Of a stretch of 21,796 nucleotides of DNA, positions 1 through 8,380 are shown one piece after another. A program made the position numbers and the translations under genes. Source of the stretch: Balneolales bacterium (lineage in GTDB: Bacteria; Bacteroidota; Rhodothermia; Balneolales; Natronogracilivirgulaceae). Each line of letters opens with the position of its first letter. The stretch's first letter is position 1. The stretch lies in assembly GCA_007116685.1 (NCBI GenBank), contig SKIC01000179.1, positions 1 through 21,796 on the forward strand. The letters run 5' to 3'. Below the pieces are notes generated by a model. It saw only the letters and a program-made list of their open reading frames with translations, had not been told where the DNA came from and searched no databases.

Positions 1-830
1 AAACCGGCATTTGGGTACAAACTTACATGACAGGAAGCTACTCTCGAAAGTTCCTGAATAAACGGACGCATCTCTTTGGAGCCCAATGCACAGTTCAAGC
101 CAATACTCAATAGATTTCTCGTATGTGAGATGGAAATCCAGAAGGCTTCTGTGGTTTGTCCGGACAACGTTCGGCCGGATTTATCCACAATAGTACCGGA
201 AATCATTACCGGAATATCGGTTCCTGTTTCGTTGCGGATTTCCTCCAGCGCATAAATCGCTGCTTTGCAGTTAAGCGTGTCAAAAACAGTTTCTATGAGG
301 ATAATATCGACTCCGGCTTCCATAAGCGCCAGCATTTGCTCACGATATGCCGTTACCACCTCCTGAAATGTTACTGCGCGAAATCCGGGATCATTTACAT
401 CCGGAGAAATGGAAAGCGTTTTGTTGGTTGGCCCCACCGCACCCGCTACATAACGTGGTTTTTCGGGATTTTTTTTGGTGTATTCATCTGCCGCTTCACG
501 AGCCAATTTTACAGAAGCCACGTTTAATTCATGGACGAGATCTTCCATGTGATAATCCGCCATGGCTATGGAAGTACCGTTAAACGTATTGGTCTCAATG
601 ATATCCGCCCCGGCTTCCAAAAATTGTTTATGAATATTTCGAATAATTTCCGACTGAGTGATACTCAATAAGTCATTGTTGCCCTTGAGGTCGTGCGGAT
701 AATCTTTAAAACGCTCGCCGCGATAGTCATTTTCTTCCAGTTTATGACGCTGAATCATGGTGCCCATTGCACCATCGAGAATCAGTATTTGTTGGCTTAG
801 GCGTTTTTTGAGGTCGTTAAAACGTGACAA
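1..830 (-). CDS. metH: Methionine synthase, cobalamin-dependent (N-terminal part, runs off the window)
   Basis: MetH moves a methyl group from methyl-tetrahydrofolate via cobalamin to homocysteine, giving methionine in the cytoplasm. About 276 codons are visible and all belong to the N-terminal homocysteine-binding barrel. The hallmark DGAMGTMIQ lies near residue 20, followed by LKGNNDLLSIT, ADIIETNTFNGTS, GAVGPTNKT and ISGTIVDKSGRTLSGQT. The folate, cobalamin and activation domains, and the zinc-ligand cysteines further on, would lie left of base 1. The reading frame has a TGA just upstream and no ATG before the conserved DGAMGTM, so the only sensible start is TTG at 830 (peptide start MSRFNDLKKR). 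No Shine-Dalgarno sequence and no recognisable SAM or cobalamin riboswitch is visible in the 85 bases before it. The family call is firm; the exact start is less so. Confidence 0.93.
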   Translation of the reverse strand, partial: MSRFNDLKKRLSQQILILDGAMGTMIQRHKLEENDYRGERFKDYPHDLKGNNDLLSITQSEIIRNIHKQFLEAGADIIETNTFNGTSIAMADYHMEDLVHELNVASVKLAREAADEYTKKNPEKPRYVAGAVGPTNKTLSISPDVNDPGFRAVTFQEVVTAYREQMLALMEAGVDIILIETVFDTLNCKAAIYALEEIRNETGTDIPVMISGTIVDKSGRTLSGQTTEAFWISISHTRNLLSIGLNCALGSKEMRPFIQELSRVASCHVSLYPNAG

Positions 831-924
831 TAGATTTCAGAAAGTTTAGGAATAATAATTGGGGATAAAACCTGATGCTAAAAATAATGATTTTTAACCA
901 AGTAAAGACTAATCCATACAAAAC

Positions 925-960
925 AACAAAGGCTGCGGAATTATTCCCACAGCCTTTGTT
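925..960 (-). terminator. Rho-independent terminator after icd
   Basis: A 14-bp stem pairs 925-938 with 947-960 across an 8-base loop. The single non-Watson-Crick position is a G-U wobble when read on the minus strand and a C-A mismatch on the plus strand, so it folds better as minus-strand RNA. It is followed on that strand by TTGTTTTG. It sits about 20 bases past the icd stop codon and separates icd from metH. Confidence 0.8.
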
Positions 961-979
961 TCATACATAATAATGGATA

Positions 980-3202
980 TTAGCTAATTCCATCAATGAT
1001 TGCGTTCAGCGTTGCACTTGGACGCATCGCAAGAGTTGTTTTTTCAGCATCGGGATGGTAATAGCCACCAATATCCTGTGGTTTTTCTTGTGAACCTATC
1101 AATTCTGCGTTGATGGTATCTTCTTTCCCGCGCAAATCAGCAGCTACTTTGCTGAACAAATCTTTCAAAGCCACATCTTCTTTTTGTGCCGCCAATTCCT
1201 CCGCCCAATAGAGCGCAAGATAATAGTGCGAGCCACGATTATCGATTTGGCCAACTTTGCGTGCCGGTGATTTTCCATTATTCAGCAAGCTTTCTGTGGC
1301 ACGGTCGAGCGTTTCACCCAGGATTTTCGCTCTTTTGTTGGAAAACGTTTTGGCGAGATGTTCAAAACTTACAGCCAAAGCGAGGAATTCTCCGAGAGAA
1401 TCCCAGCGCAAATATCCCACTTCCACAAATTGCTGAACGTGCTTGGGTGCAGAACCTCCGGCGCCGGTTTCAAACAAGCCGCCGCCATTCATCAATGGAA
1501 CAATGGAGAGCATTTTTGCGGATGTTCCCAGTTCCAGAATCGGAAAGAGGTCGGTGAGATAATCTCGCAATACGTTTCCGGTTACGGAGATGGTGTCTTT
1601 TCCGGCTTTTGCTCTTTCCAGAGAAAAGTTGGTAGCATCAACAGGTGCTTTGATGTGTAGTTCCAGACCGTTGGTATCGTGTTCTTTCAGATATTCGTTT
1701 ACTTTTTTGATCAATTGTGCATCGTGCGGACGCTTTTCGTTTAACCAGAAAACGGCAGGAGTTTGAGAATCGCGAGCACGGGTTACAGCCAATTTTACCC
1801 AATCTCGGATGGGCGCATCTTTCACCTGGCACATTCTGAAAATATCGCCTTCTTCTACTTTGTGCTCCATCAGGGTGGCGCCACTCGCATCGACCACTTT
1901 TACCACGCCAGACGAACTCATTTGGAATGTTTTGTCGTGCGAGCCGTATTCTTCGGCTTTTTGTGCCATGAGTCCCACATTGGGGATGGTTCCCATGGTG
2001 GTTGGATCAAAAGCGCCGTTCTTTTTACAGAAATCGATGGTAGCCTGATATACACCGGCATACGAGCGATCCGGAATTACGGCTTTGGCATCCTGCGTTT
2101 TTCCTTCGGCATCCCACATTTTACCGGAATCACGAATCATAGCAGGCATAGAAGCATCGATGATGATGTCGGATGGAACATGCAGATTGGTAATTCCTTT
2201 ATCGGAGTTTACCATCGCCAAGCCCGGTCCTTCTTCGTACACTTTTTGGATAGCCGCTTCAATTTCAGCCTGTTTGGGGTGCCCCTGGATTTTGGCATAT
2301 ACATCTCCCAAACCGTTTTTGGTATCCACACCGAGTTCAGAAAACTCAGCGCTATATTTTTCAAAAACGTCTTTGTAGAAAACATCTACCGCTGCACCAA
2401 AAATGATGGGATCGGAAACTTTCATCATCGTGGCTTTCATGTGAAGGGAGAATAAGACACCTTGATTTCGTGCATCTTCTACCTGCTCAGCGATGAAAGA
2501 TTTCAGTTTTGCCATGCTCATTACAGAACTATCTGCAATTTCACCATCCTGAAGCGCAATTCCTTTTTTCAGTACTGTTTTGGTGCCATCCGCAGATTCA
2601 AAAATGATATCAACAGAAGTAGCTTTTCCAATTGTTACGGATTGTTCGCTGCCAAAGAAATCGCCGTCTTCCATACTGGCTACGTGTGATTTTGAATCCG
2701 CTGACCATTTGCCCATACGATGCGGATTTTTCTGCGCATAATTTTTCACAGATCGTGGCGCCCGGCGATCAGAATTTCCTTCACGAAGAACGGGATTCAC
2801 CGCAGAACCGAGAACTTTGGCATAGCGTGATTTTATATCTTTTTCTTCGTCGGATTTGGGATCAGCGGGGTAATCAGGAACCTTGTATCCCTGAGATTGC
2901 AATTCTTTAATGGCAGCCGTCAACTGTGGAATGGAAGCCGATATATTTGGCAATTTGATGATATTGGCTTCTGGAGTTTTCGCCAATTCTCCGAGTTCAG
3001 CAAGGTGGTCGCCAATGCGTTGCTCTTCGCTTAAAAACTCAGGAAAATGCGCCAGAATGCGTCCCGCTAAAGAAATGTCTCTGGTTTCAACATCAACACC
3101 CGCTGCGGATGCAAAACCTCTGATGATGGGGAGCAGGGAGTGAGTCGCCAACATGGGCGCTTCGTCGGTAATGGTATAAATAATTTTGGCTGAGTTACTC
3201 AT
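980..3202 (-). CDS. icd: Monomeric NADP-dependent isocitrate dehydrogenase
   Basis: This enzyme catalyses oxidative decarboxylation of isocitrate to 2-oxoglutarate with NADP+, a TCA-cycle step in the cytoplasm. The 740 residues match the usual length (about 740) of the monomeric IDH family, which is unrelated in length to the about 415-residue homodimeric enzyme. The phosphate/substrate-binding block NPVLREGNSDRR is at residues 136-147. HMKATMMKVSDP is at 254-265, with Lys256 in the place of the catalytic lysine. Further matches are MGTIPNVGLMAQKAEEYGSHD and the C-terminal FETGAGGSAPKHVQQ and DNRGSHYYLALYWA blocks that line the NADP site. The ATG at 3202 is supported by the family-typical opening SAKIIYTITDEAP. 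It is monocistronic: about 140 bases of gap lie upstream and a strong terminator follows. Confidence 0.97.
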   Translation of the reverse strand: MSNSAKIIYTITDEAPMLATHSLLPIIRGFASAAGVDVETRDISLAGRILAHFPEFLSEEQRIGDHLAELGELAKTPEANIIKLPNISASIPQLTAAIKELQSQGYKVPDYPADPKSDEEKDIKSRYAKVLGSAVNPVLREGNSDRRAPRSVKNYAQKNPHRMGKWSADSKSHVASMEDGDFFGSEQSVTIGKATSVDIIFESADGTKTVLKKGIALQDGEIADSSVMSMAKLKSFIAEQVEDARNQGVLFSLHMKATMMKVSDPIIFGAAVDVFYKDVFEKYSAEFSELGVDTKNGLGDVYAKIQGHPKQAEIEAAIQKVYEEGPGLAMVNSDKGITNLHVPSDIIIDASMPAMIRDSGKMWDAEGKTQDAKAVIPDRSYAGVYQATIDFCKKNGAFDPTTMGTIPNVGLMAQKAEEYGSHDKTFQMSSSGVVKVVDASGATLMEHKVEEGDIFRMCQVKDAPIRDWVKLAVTRARDSQTPAVFWLNEKRPHDAQLIKKVNEYLKEHDTNGLELHIKAPVDATNFSLERAKAGKDTISVTGNVLRDYLTDLFPILELGTSAKMLSIVPLMNGGGLFETGAGGSAPKHVQQFVEVGYLRWDSLGEFLALAVSFEHLAKTFSNKRAKILGETLDRATESLLNNGKSPARKVGQIDNRGSHYYLALYWAEELAAQKEDVALKDLFSKVAADLRGKEDTINAELIGSQEKPQDIGGYYHPDAEKTTLAMRPSATLNAIIDGIS

Positions 3203-3341
3203 GATCTAAACTTCGTTTGTGATTCGTGTTGCCGGAAGATGGCTTTGCTTATTTCGGGAAGAAAATACGAAAAACGAATCGTAAATCTTTATGTTAGCTT
3301 TGGATAAAGAATCGCGAGCAATAGACAATTATAAAAGACAC

Positions 3342-3647
3342 TCACTTTAACCTCTTTTTCCAATAATCAGGTTTCCTTTTCAAATGCATAATCGCAAATA
3401 CAACTATTTTTTGAGATGGATATAATTTATAAACAATAGAATAGGGAAAACGATTCAGTAGTACTCTCTGAGTTTTATGGAGATGAGGATGTCCCGCATT
3501 AGGATATTTTATAATTCTTAGAATAGCATCGTCGAATTCTTGTATAAAATCGTAAACCAATGATTTACCGAATTGACCGTAATGTTCAACAATCTGATAA
3601 AACTCTTTTTCTGCTGAAGAATCTAATTCAACATTAATACACGCCAT
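3342..3647 (-). CDS. Type II toxin, RelE/ParE superfamily
   Basis: The protein has 101 residues. It is a predicted toxin of a type II toxin-antitoxin pair, acting in the cytoplasm on either translation (RelE-like) or DNA gyrase (ParE-like). The sequence alone does not settle which. The fold signature is the central RVLLNRFPYSIVYKL (61-75) followed by the C-terminal VFAIMHLKRKPDYWKKR (83-99), typical of ParE/RelE proteins paired with short addiction-module antitoxins. Its ATG overlaps the last base of the antitoxin stop codon (TAATG), so translation is probably coupled. No terminator is visible downstream. The region is much richer in A+T than icd: a spot count gave 28% G+C in 3421-3480 against 50% in 1201-1260. 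Confidence 0.87.
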   Translation of the reverse strand: MACINVELDSSAEKEFYQIVEHYGQFGKSLVYDFIQEFDDAILRIIKYPNAGHPHLHKTQRVLLNRFPYSIVYKLYPSQKIVVFAIMHLKRKPDYWKKRLK

Positions 3648-3871
3648 TAACCAAGTTGTGCTTGTGCGCTCTTCTTAATTTCACTCCATGGTTTGGATGA
3701 GCTCTCGCCTTTTTCATGATTATCGATTCGTCTCTTTAACTCGTTTGACCAATCTTCTTCAGAATACAAATCAGACTCATTGTGCAAACTAGCAATCAGA
3801 ATATGTGCCAATTCTGCCCGCTCACGGTAAGACAATTTAAGTGCTTGTTCTTTTACCTTTTCTGTAATCAT
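3647..3871 (-). CDS. Addiction-module antitoxin (TIGR02574/PF09720-like)
   Basis: The 74 residues are the partner of the toxin gene immediately downstream. The protein looks like the 'putative addiction module component' family: a short, mostly helical protein whose N-terminal half (EQALKLSYRERAELAHILIASL, described in parts) leads into an acidic middle and a C-terminal KPWSEIKKSAQAQ segment expected to wrap around the toxin. It precedes the toxin gene and overlaps it by one base, the classical antitoxin-first order. In such modules the antitoxin, alone or with the toxin, represses its own promoter. That promoter should lie just above 3871, but I see no clear operator palindrome there. Confidence 0.85.
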   Translation of the reverse strand: MITEKVKEQALKLSYRERAELAHILIASLHNESDLYSEEDWSNELKRRIDNHEKGESSSKPWSEIKKSAQAQLG

Positions 3872-3969
3872 GTTTTAAAAAATTAACTCAGTTCATCCTT
3901 CATATAATAAGTATTTAAAAAGTGAATTTTCAAAATCTAATGGTATATCGCTATGTCACATTTTAATAA

Positions 3970-4623
3970 TCAAAACCGGTATCCTATACTCATATTAACT
4001 ATTAAAGGGCTGAGATTAATCCCCGCATTAGGCGTTTGGATTTCTTCGGTTTGTCCGGTGATTTTATTTTCATAAGAAAACGAGCGGTTGTCGAAGTCGC
4101 TGAATACTGTTGGCCAGAATCGAATGTTTGGGATAATAGTTATTCCACTCAGAGCATTATCCGCATTTTTAAATGGCTGGAAGGAACTGTACAAACCCAA
4201 TCCAATGCTGATATTTCTTGCATCGGTTGCAATTCGGTTGGCAGATGTCTGTGCTTCTCCATCATAATAAAACTCAAAACGATGCCACTTTGCCTCGAGC
4301 CGTACATCGAGCCATTCATAGAAACGATATCCAATTCCAAAACCGGTAGAAAATGGGAGATATGCCACCAAGCCTTGCTCCTGTAAATATTCAGGCATCA
4401 AATCTGATTCCAAATTCAGAGACATCCCATGCGAGTATCCAAAAACGAATCGATTATGGATATAATTAATTTCGGTATTGAATCCATCCAAAACGAGTGC
4501 TTGTGATAATCCAAATGCTACCCCAAAGCCTCTGTGGTTTTTCCATGATTCTGAGTCTTGAGCATTCGCAAATGCCGTTAGTAAAAAGAAAATTGACACT
4601 AAAAGATAAATCCTTGTTTTCAT
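3970..4623 (-). CDS. Predicted outer-membrane beta-barrel protein
   Basis: The protein has 217 residues and no assignable specific function. A clear Sec signal peptide covers about residues 1-21 (MKTRIYLLVSIFFLLTAFANA, basic start, hydrophobic core, cleavage before QD). The mature part alternates aromatic and small residues as amphipathic strands, for example GFGVAFGLSQALVL, FVFGYSHGMSLNL, FGIGYRF and ISIGLGLYSSF. It ends NMSIGYRF; a terminal Phe is the usual recognition signal for the BAM machinery. Its size suggests a small barrel of eight to ten strands. The closest neighbour upstream, about 100 bases away on the same strand, is a Crp/Fnr-type regulator gene, which may control it. It lies between two toxin-antitoxin modules in an AT-rich stretch. 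Confidence 0.75.
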   Translation of the reverse strand: MKTRIYLLVSIFFLLTAFANAQDSESWKNHRGFGVAFGLSQALVLDGFNTEINYIHNRFVFGYSHGMSLNLESDLMPEYLQEQGLVAYLPFSTGFGIGYRFYEWLDVRLEAKWHRFEFYYDGEAQTSANRIATDARNISIGLGLYSSFQPFKNADNALSGITIIPNIRFWPTVFSDFDNRSFSYENKITGQTEEIQTPNAGINLSPLIVNMSIGYRF

Positions 4624-4722
4624 ATTGTATTCTGTTTGGTTGTTAGTACAACTGAAAACTGAGGATTTATTAGTGCTTGGTCATTCACATTTGTTAATAA
4701 ATGATTCGGACCAGCGCCAAAA

Positions 4723-5292
4723 CTAACTTTTCACTGAATTTCGTAACCTGCTTAATGATTGTGGGGCGATACCCAGATAACTCGCAAGGTAATATTGTGG
4801 AACACGTTGTAATAAATTGGGACGATTTTCTCTGATTTTATCATAACGTTCACTTGCCGTTAGCGTCTGTAAATGGTGAGAGCGGTCAATCAAATTAAAC
4901 AGTTCTTTTTCCACGATTTTTCTTGTGCCTTTTTCGAACTCAGGCATCTCATTTGACAATTCTGTTATGTTTTGATAGGAGATCATATAGAGTGTTACAG
5001 GCTCCAAAGCAATGATAGACAAAGGGGATGGCGCTTGGGTACTGACGCTTTTATATTGCGTCACCCAATTCCCTACTTCCGCAAAATCACAAACCCAGAA
5101 CTTTCCTTGCTCGTCATTTTGTACGTACATCATGATTCCAGATTCCACTAATCCAATTTTCGTAGCCACCTGTCCCTGCTCAATAAAAACGGAATCTTGT
5201 TCTAATTCTATTTTTTGAAATAATGCTAAAACTTTGGCTCTCTGGCTATCAGTTAACGGAATATTTTTTAAAAATTTCTCTAAGACGTTCAT
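4723..5292 (-). CDS. Crp/Fnr-family transcriptional regulator
   Basis: The protein has 189 residues. Residues 1-120 form a cyclic-nucleotide-binding-type beta-roll (VFIEQGQVATKIGLVESGIMMYV and the following VCDFAEVGNW). A connecting helix and a short C-terminal winged-helix remnant follow, with QYYLASYLGIAPQSLSRLR at 166-184 as the recognition helix region. This architecture, with a compact C-terminus ending soon after the recognition helix, is typical of the Bacteroidetes-type Crp/Fnr proteins. There is no Fnr-style cluster of N-terminal cysteines, so an iron-sulfur oxygen sensor is unlikely. The effector is unknown, and I do not see a clear cAMP phosphate-binding motif. The likely targets are unknown; the neighbouring outer-membrane protein gene is an obvious candidate. 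Confidence 0.85.
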   Translation of the reverse strand: MNVLEKFLKNIPLTDSQRAKVLALFQKIELEQDSVFIEQGQVATKIGLVESGIMMYVQNDEQGKFWVCDFAEVGNWVTQYKSVSTQAPSPLSIIALEPVTLYMISYQNITELSNEMPEFEKGTRKIVEKELFNLIDRSHHLQTLTASERYDKIRENRPNLLQRVPQYYLASYLGIAPQSLSRLRNSVKS

Positions 5293-5432
5293 TTGGTGGT
5301 TTACTGATATAGAAGTTTTACTGCGTTTATGATTTTTAGGCTATGTGATTAATTGAGAGTATTTTTGGACATTATATACCGGTCGGTGGGGTAATTGTCA
5401 AAGATGTGAATTAAAAAACATAATCTGCTTCC

Positions 5433-5458
5433 AAAAACGAACGTCAGGCGACGTTTTT
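5433..5458 (-). terminator. Possible weak terminator overlapping the higA stop
   Basis: On the minus strand AACGTC (5455-5450) pairs with GACGTT (5445-5440) across a GCCT loop and is followed by CGTTTTT. The stem is only 6 bp and includes the higA stop codon, so this is a tentative call. Confidence 0.3.
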
Positions 5459-5752
5459 ATCCGTGTACTGTTTTATTTCGTTTAGCTCATTTTCTTTTAT
5501 AAACTTCTCTTCTTCGATATCAAAATCATCTTGAAGACCAAGCCAAAACTTAGCAGAATTCCCAAAATATTTACTCAACCGAAGTGCCGTATCCGCCGTT
5601 ATACGTCGCCGGCCTTTTAATATTTCAGATATTCGGGTTTGCGGTATTTTCAAGTCTTTGGAAAGTCTGTACGCCGTAATTTCAAGCGGCTTAAGAAAGT
5701 CCTCAAGTAAAACTTCGCCCGGATGTATGTTTGGTAATTTCTCCATTTTCAT
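5444..5752 (-). CDS. higA: HigA-type antitoxin, XRE helix-turn-helix
   Basis: The 102 residues resemble the HigA antitoxin family. The N-terminal HPGEVLLEDFLKPLEIT (10-26) is the family signature. It leads into an XRE-type helix-turn-helix (AYRLSKDLKIPQTRISEILKG in parts, 27-47), then ITADTALRLSKYFGNSAKFWLGLQ (51-74). It neutralises the HigB toxin by direct binding and is expected to repress its own operon through the helix-turn-helix. It lies 5 bases downstream of the toxin gene, the toxin-first order that is characteristic of higBA. The start at 5752 gives MKMEKL; the next in-frame ATG, at 5746, is an alternative. The tail after residue 75 is acidic and poorly conserved in the family. Confidence 0.92.
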   Translation of the reverse strand: MKMEKLPNIHPGEVLLEDFLKPLEITAYRLSKDLKIPQTRISEILKGRRRITADTALRLSKYFGNSAKFWLGLQDDFDIEEEKFIKENELNEIKQYTDKNVA

Positions 5753-5757
5753 TGCAT

Positions 5758-6039
5758 CTAATGATAGTCAATTATTTCTACTTCGCTCGCATTTCCATTT
5801 TTCCATTGAAAAATTATACGCCATTGTTTATTGATTCGAATGCTATAAAACCCACTTAAATTTCCACTCAACTTTTCAAGTCGATTAGATGGCGGGATTC
5901 GTAAATCAGCAATGTTTTGCGAATTGTTTAGCATCCTCAGTTTCCGGCGACCTGCTTTCTGAATTTCAATCGGTATTTTCTTAACACGATATCCATTCCA
6001 AATTTGCTCAGTCTCTTTCGAGCGAAAAGAAATAATCAT
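5758..6039 (-). CDS. higB: HigB-type toxin (RelE superfamily mRNA interferase)
   Basis: The 93 residues match the HigB/GraT 'plasmid maintenance killer' family. It is predicted to cut mRNA on the ribosome when HigA is lost. Visible signatures are the opening MIISFRSKETEQIWNG, the central LRIPPSNRLEKLSG (46-59), and FYSIRINKQWRIIFQW (64-79) with the conserved Asn70 and Arg73. The extreme C-terminal DYH carries His93, the residue usually linked to activity. All these positions are intact, so the toxin looks functional rather than decayed. It is the first gene of a two-gene operon with higA. It is separated from the S9 peptidase gene upstream on the same strand by 109 bases that contain a strong terminator, so it is transcribed independently. 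Confidence 0.92.
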   Translation of the reverse strand: MIISFRSKETEQIWNGYRVKKIPIEIQKAGRRKLRMLNNSQNIADLRIPPSNRLEKLSGNLSGFYSIRINKQWRIIFQWKNGNASEVEIIDYH

Positions 6040-6107
6040 ATTCCCGTTTTGCGTTACTAACGCTTAAGATAAGTAAAAAGTTTTTATTTTGAGTTTTTTG
6101 AACAAAA

Positions 6108-6133
6108 AAGGCTCTGAGCAAACCCAGAGCCTT
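6108..6133 (-). terminator. Rho-independent terminator after the S9 peptidase gene
   Basis: A perfect 9-bp stem pairs AAGGCTCTG (6108-6116) with CAGAGCCTT (6125-6133) across an 8-base loop. On the minus strand it is followed directly by a run of T (from 6109 down through 6104). A run of A also precedes it on that strand, so it could work in both directions. It ends transcription of the peptidase about 15 bases past its stop codon and insulates higBA. Confidence 0.88.
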
Positions 6134-6148
6134 AAAAAAACTACCAAC

Positions 6149-8212
6149 CTATTCCGTCGGACCATATCCAATAAAGCGTTTCAGCCAGCCGTGGAATTCT
6201 CCGAACCAATGGATGGAATTTTGTGGATTTAAAATCCAATGGTTTTCATCGGGATAATACACCAGGCGAGCTTCCAGACCTTTGCCTTTGTAGGCGCCAT
6301 ATACTTCCAAACCGTGACTTACAGGCACCCGATAATCTAATTCTCCATGAATGACCAACATTGGCGTTACGAAATTTTCAGCCAATAAGGCCGGATTTGA
6401 GCGCTGCATGTTTTCGATATTATTCCATGTGGAGCCGCCGTAAGCAACTTCGCGGTGAGCCGTAACATCGGAGGCAAATTGCGTCATGATGTTGTACACT
6501 CCGGCATGATTAATCAGCGCCTGAAAACGATCGGTGTGGCCGGCAATCCAACTCACCATGTAACCGCCATAGGAACCACCGGCAGCAGCCATACGGTTTT
6601 CATAGATATAACCTCGGGCAATCATAAAATCTGTTGCTTTCATAATGTCGCGGTAGGGAAGATCCCAGTGATTGCCGTGGATGGATTTGGCAAAATCTTG
6701 TCCAAAACTCGTTGAGCCATGGAAATTAGGCATTGCCACCACATACCCTGGAGCCGCAAACAACTGAGCATTCCACCGGAAGTGGAAATCATCCCCAAAA
6801 ATTCCATGCGGACCGCCGTGAATTTGCATGAGTAGCGGGTATTTCTCTGAACTGTCAAAATCCGGAGGATACACTATGAACATTTGCACATCCACGCCAT
6901 TTGCGCCCTTATAACGGACATCCTCAACATTTCCCCATTTTACATCAGCGAATAACTTGTCGTTAAAGGAGGTTACTTTTTCCAGATTTCTTCCGTTGGT
7001 GCGCACCTTATGCATTTCCGGGGCTTTGGAAAGCGAGGAATGCACAAAATAAAGTTGATTTCCGGCAAGAGTTGCTCCTGAATTTGTACCACCACGAACT
7101 ACTTCACTCAGGCGGTTTCTGCGAAGATCATAGGAAAACAGAGAGGTCATCCCTCGATCCTGAGCCTGGAAATACAAGGTGCGATTATCTCCATAAAAGA
7201 AGCCGGAAGGTGAGAGATCGATATTTTCCTCATGGATGATATTATCCACAATATTTCGCTCACCGGACTCACGATTATAGAAAACCAACCTGGTGCGATC
7301 AGCATAAAAATCGGTGCTCAATTGTTTGCCATAAAGCAAGGTACTGCCATCCGGACTGTACACGGGATTGGTATCGTTGGCGGGATTGTGTTCCGTGATA
7401 TTGTTTAGTTCGCCGCTGCCATCCGTAGGTACGAGAAAAATATCGTAATTAAGATATTCGTAGGGCGGTGGATTGCTATTCGCTGAAACAGCAATTTCTT
7501 TTCCATCAGGAGAAATATCGTAACCGGGAGCGCCCATCATGGCGAAAAACCGCTTAGAGCCCGGCATCAAATCCACCACTTCTTCGGTTTCAAGATGCAC
7601 GCGGAACAAACGTGGATAATGACCATCGGTCAGCCAACGATCCCAAAAACGATACACACGGTTTTCGGTCACTTTCGCCGTTACTTTAGTGTTTCGCTGC
7701 TCGGCGAGCATTTCGCTTAATTTGTCAAAATCTCCGCCATAGCCGGGAATTACATTCGCCGAAAAAGCCAGCGATTTTCCATCCGGAAACCATTTTGGCG
7801 CAGAAACACCAACCGGCAAATCGGTTACTTTTCGCGCTTCGCCACCGTGAACGGGCATCACATAAAGTTGTGCGGGCCCCTCACCACGATTCGAAACAAA
7901 AGCCAAATAACGGCTGTCCGGACTCCAAACCGGCGCCCGGTCTGAGCCTGAATTTGTAAACTGACGATATTCGCCGCTGCTCACATTCAGCAGGTAGATA
8001 TTTGTGGATGAATTATTTTTATCGATATCGTAAGAAGTGACAGTAAAAGCCACAAAATTTCCATCCGGCGAAGCTGTAAGACTTCCGGTTCTTTGCACTT
8101 TCCACAAATCTTCAGCGGTTATGGTTCGGTCTGTTGCAAAAACAGAATAAAAAGAACCCAGACCAAAAAAGAGAGTCAGGATAACAATGAATGTGTAATT
8201 TTTGATGCTCAT
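6149..8212 (-). CDS. Secreted S9-family peptidase (dipeptidyl/acylaminoacyl-peptidase type)
   Basis: The protein has 687 residues. A signal peptide spans about residues 1-26 (IKNYTFIVILTLFFGLGS core, FA then TD), so it is exported, probably to the periplasm. Residues about 30-420 form a TolB/WD40-like propeller with repeated SPDG or SPDS blades (for example 48-51, 97-100, 234-237, 286-289). Residues about 430-687 are the alpha/beta-hydrolase domain. The catalytic triad is visible: Ser547 in GGSYGGY, Asp626 in HGELDYRVP and His658 in DENHWI. HGGPHG at 465-470 supplies the oxyanion hole. The family removes dipeptides or acylated residues from short peptides, so nutrient peptide degradation is the likely role; the exact specificity cannot be read. 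It is monocistronic with its own terminator and divergent from a histidine kinase gene. Confidence 0.95.
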   Translation of the reverse strand: MSIKNYTFIVILTLFFGLGSFYSVFATDRTITAEDLWKVQRTGSLTASPDGNFVAFTVTSYDIDKNNSSTNIYLLNVSSGEYRQFTNSGSDRAPVWSPDSRYLAFVSNRGEGPAQLYVMPVHGGEARKVTDLPVGVSAPKWFPDGKSLAFSANVIPGYGGDFDKLSEMLAEQRNTKVTAKVTENRVYRFWDRWLTDGHYPRLFRVHLETEEVVDLMPGSKRFFAMMGAPGYDISPDGKEIAVSANSNPPPYEYLNYDIFLVPTDGSGELNNITEHNPANDTNPVYSPDGSTLLYGKQLSTDFYADRTRLVFYNRESGERNIVDNIIHEENIDLSPSGFFYGDNRTLYFQAQDRGMTSLFSYDLRRNRLSEVVRGGTNSGATLAGNQLYFVHSSLSKAPEMHKVRTNGRNLEKVTSFNDKLFADVKWGNVEDVRYKGANGVDVQMFIVYPPDFDSSEKYPLLMQIHGGPHGIFGDDFHFRWNAQLFAAPGYVVAMPNFHGSTSFGQDFAKSIHGNHWDLPYRDIMKATDFMIARGYIYENRMAAAGGSYGGYMVSWIAGHTDRFQALINHAGVYNIMTQFASDVTAHREVAYGGSTWNNIENMQRSNPALLAENFVTPMLVIHGELDYRVPVSHGLEVYGAYKGKGLEARLVYYPDENHWILNPQNSIHWFGEFHGWLKRFIGYGPTE

Positions 8213-8380
8213 AATCTAAGTTTTGGATTGAAGAAGTTTCAGAGGGTTAAAAATCACCCTAAAATAACAGAATCTGTAATTTTTCATACGGCTTGCAGCG
8301 AAACCTTCTGCTAAGTACCTTAAAGATGTCAATTTTTACCCCATAAAGGATTCGTCTTGTCATTATCAGCGACAAAACAA

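Noticed and set aside
181..189. Exact TTATCCACA inside metH; others at 7242-7250 and 15686-15694
   Set aside because: Isolated copies inside coding sequence, each explained by common codons (Val-Asp-Lys and similar). They are not clustered, so they are not called as origin elements.
831..924. Possible SAM or cobalamin riboswitch upstream of metH
   Set aside because: Only an AT-only 6-bp hairpin (880-895) is seen. None of the conserved cores of the known SAM or B12 riboswitch classes is recognisable, and the space is too short for a cobalamin aptamer.
1763..2455. A 230-codon plus-strand open frame opposite icd
   Set aside because: It is a shadow of the strongly supported icd gene on the other strand, with no recognisable domain.
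3203..6148. Insertion sequence or integrase-borne island edges around the toxin-antitoxin patch
   Set aside because: No transposase, integrase, tRNA attachment site or flanking direct repeat could be found by reading both ends.
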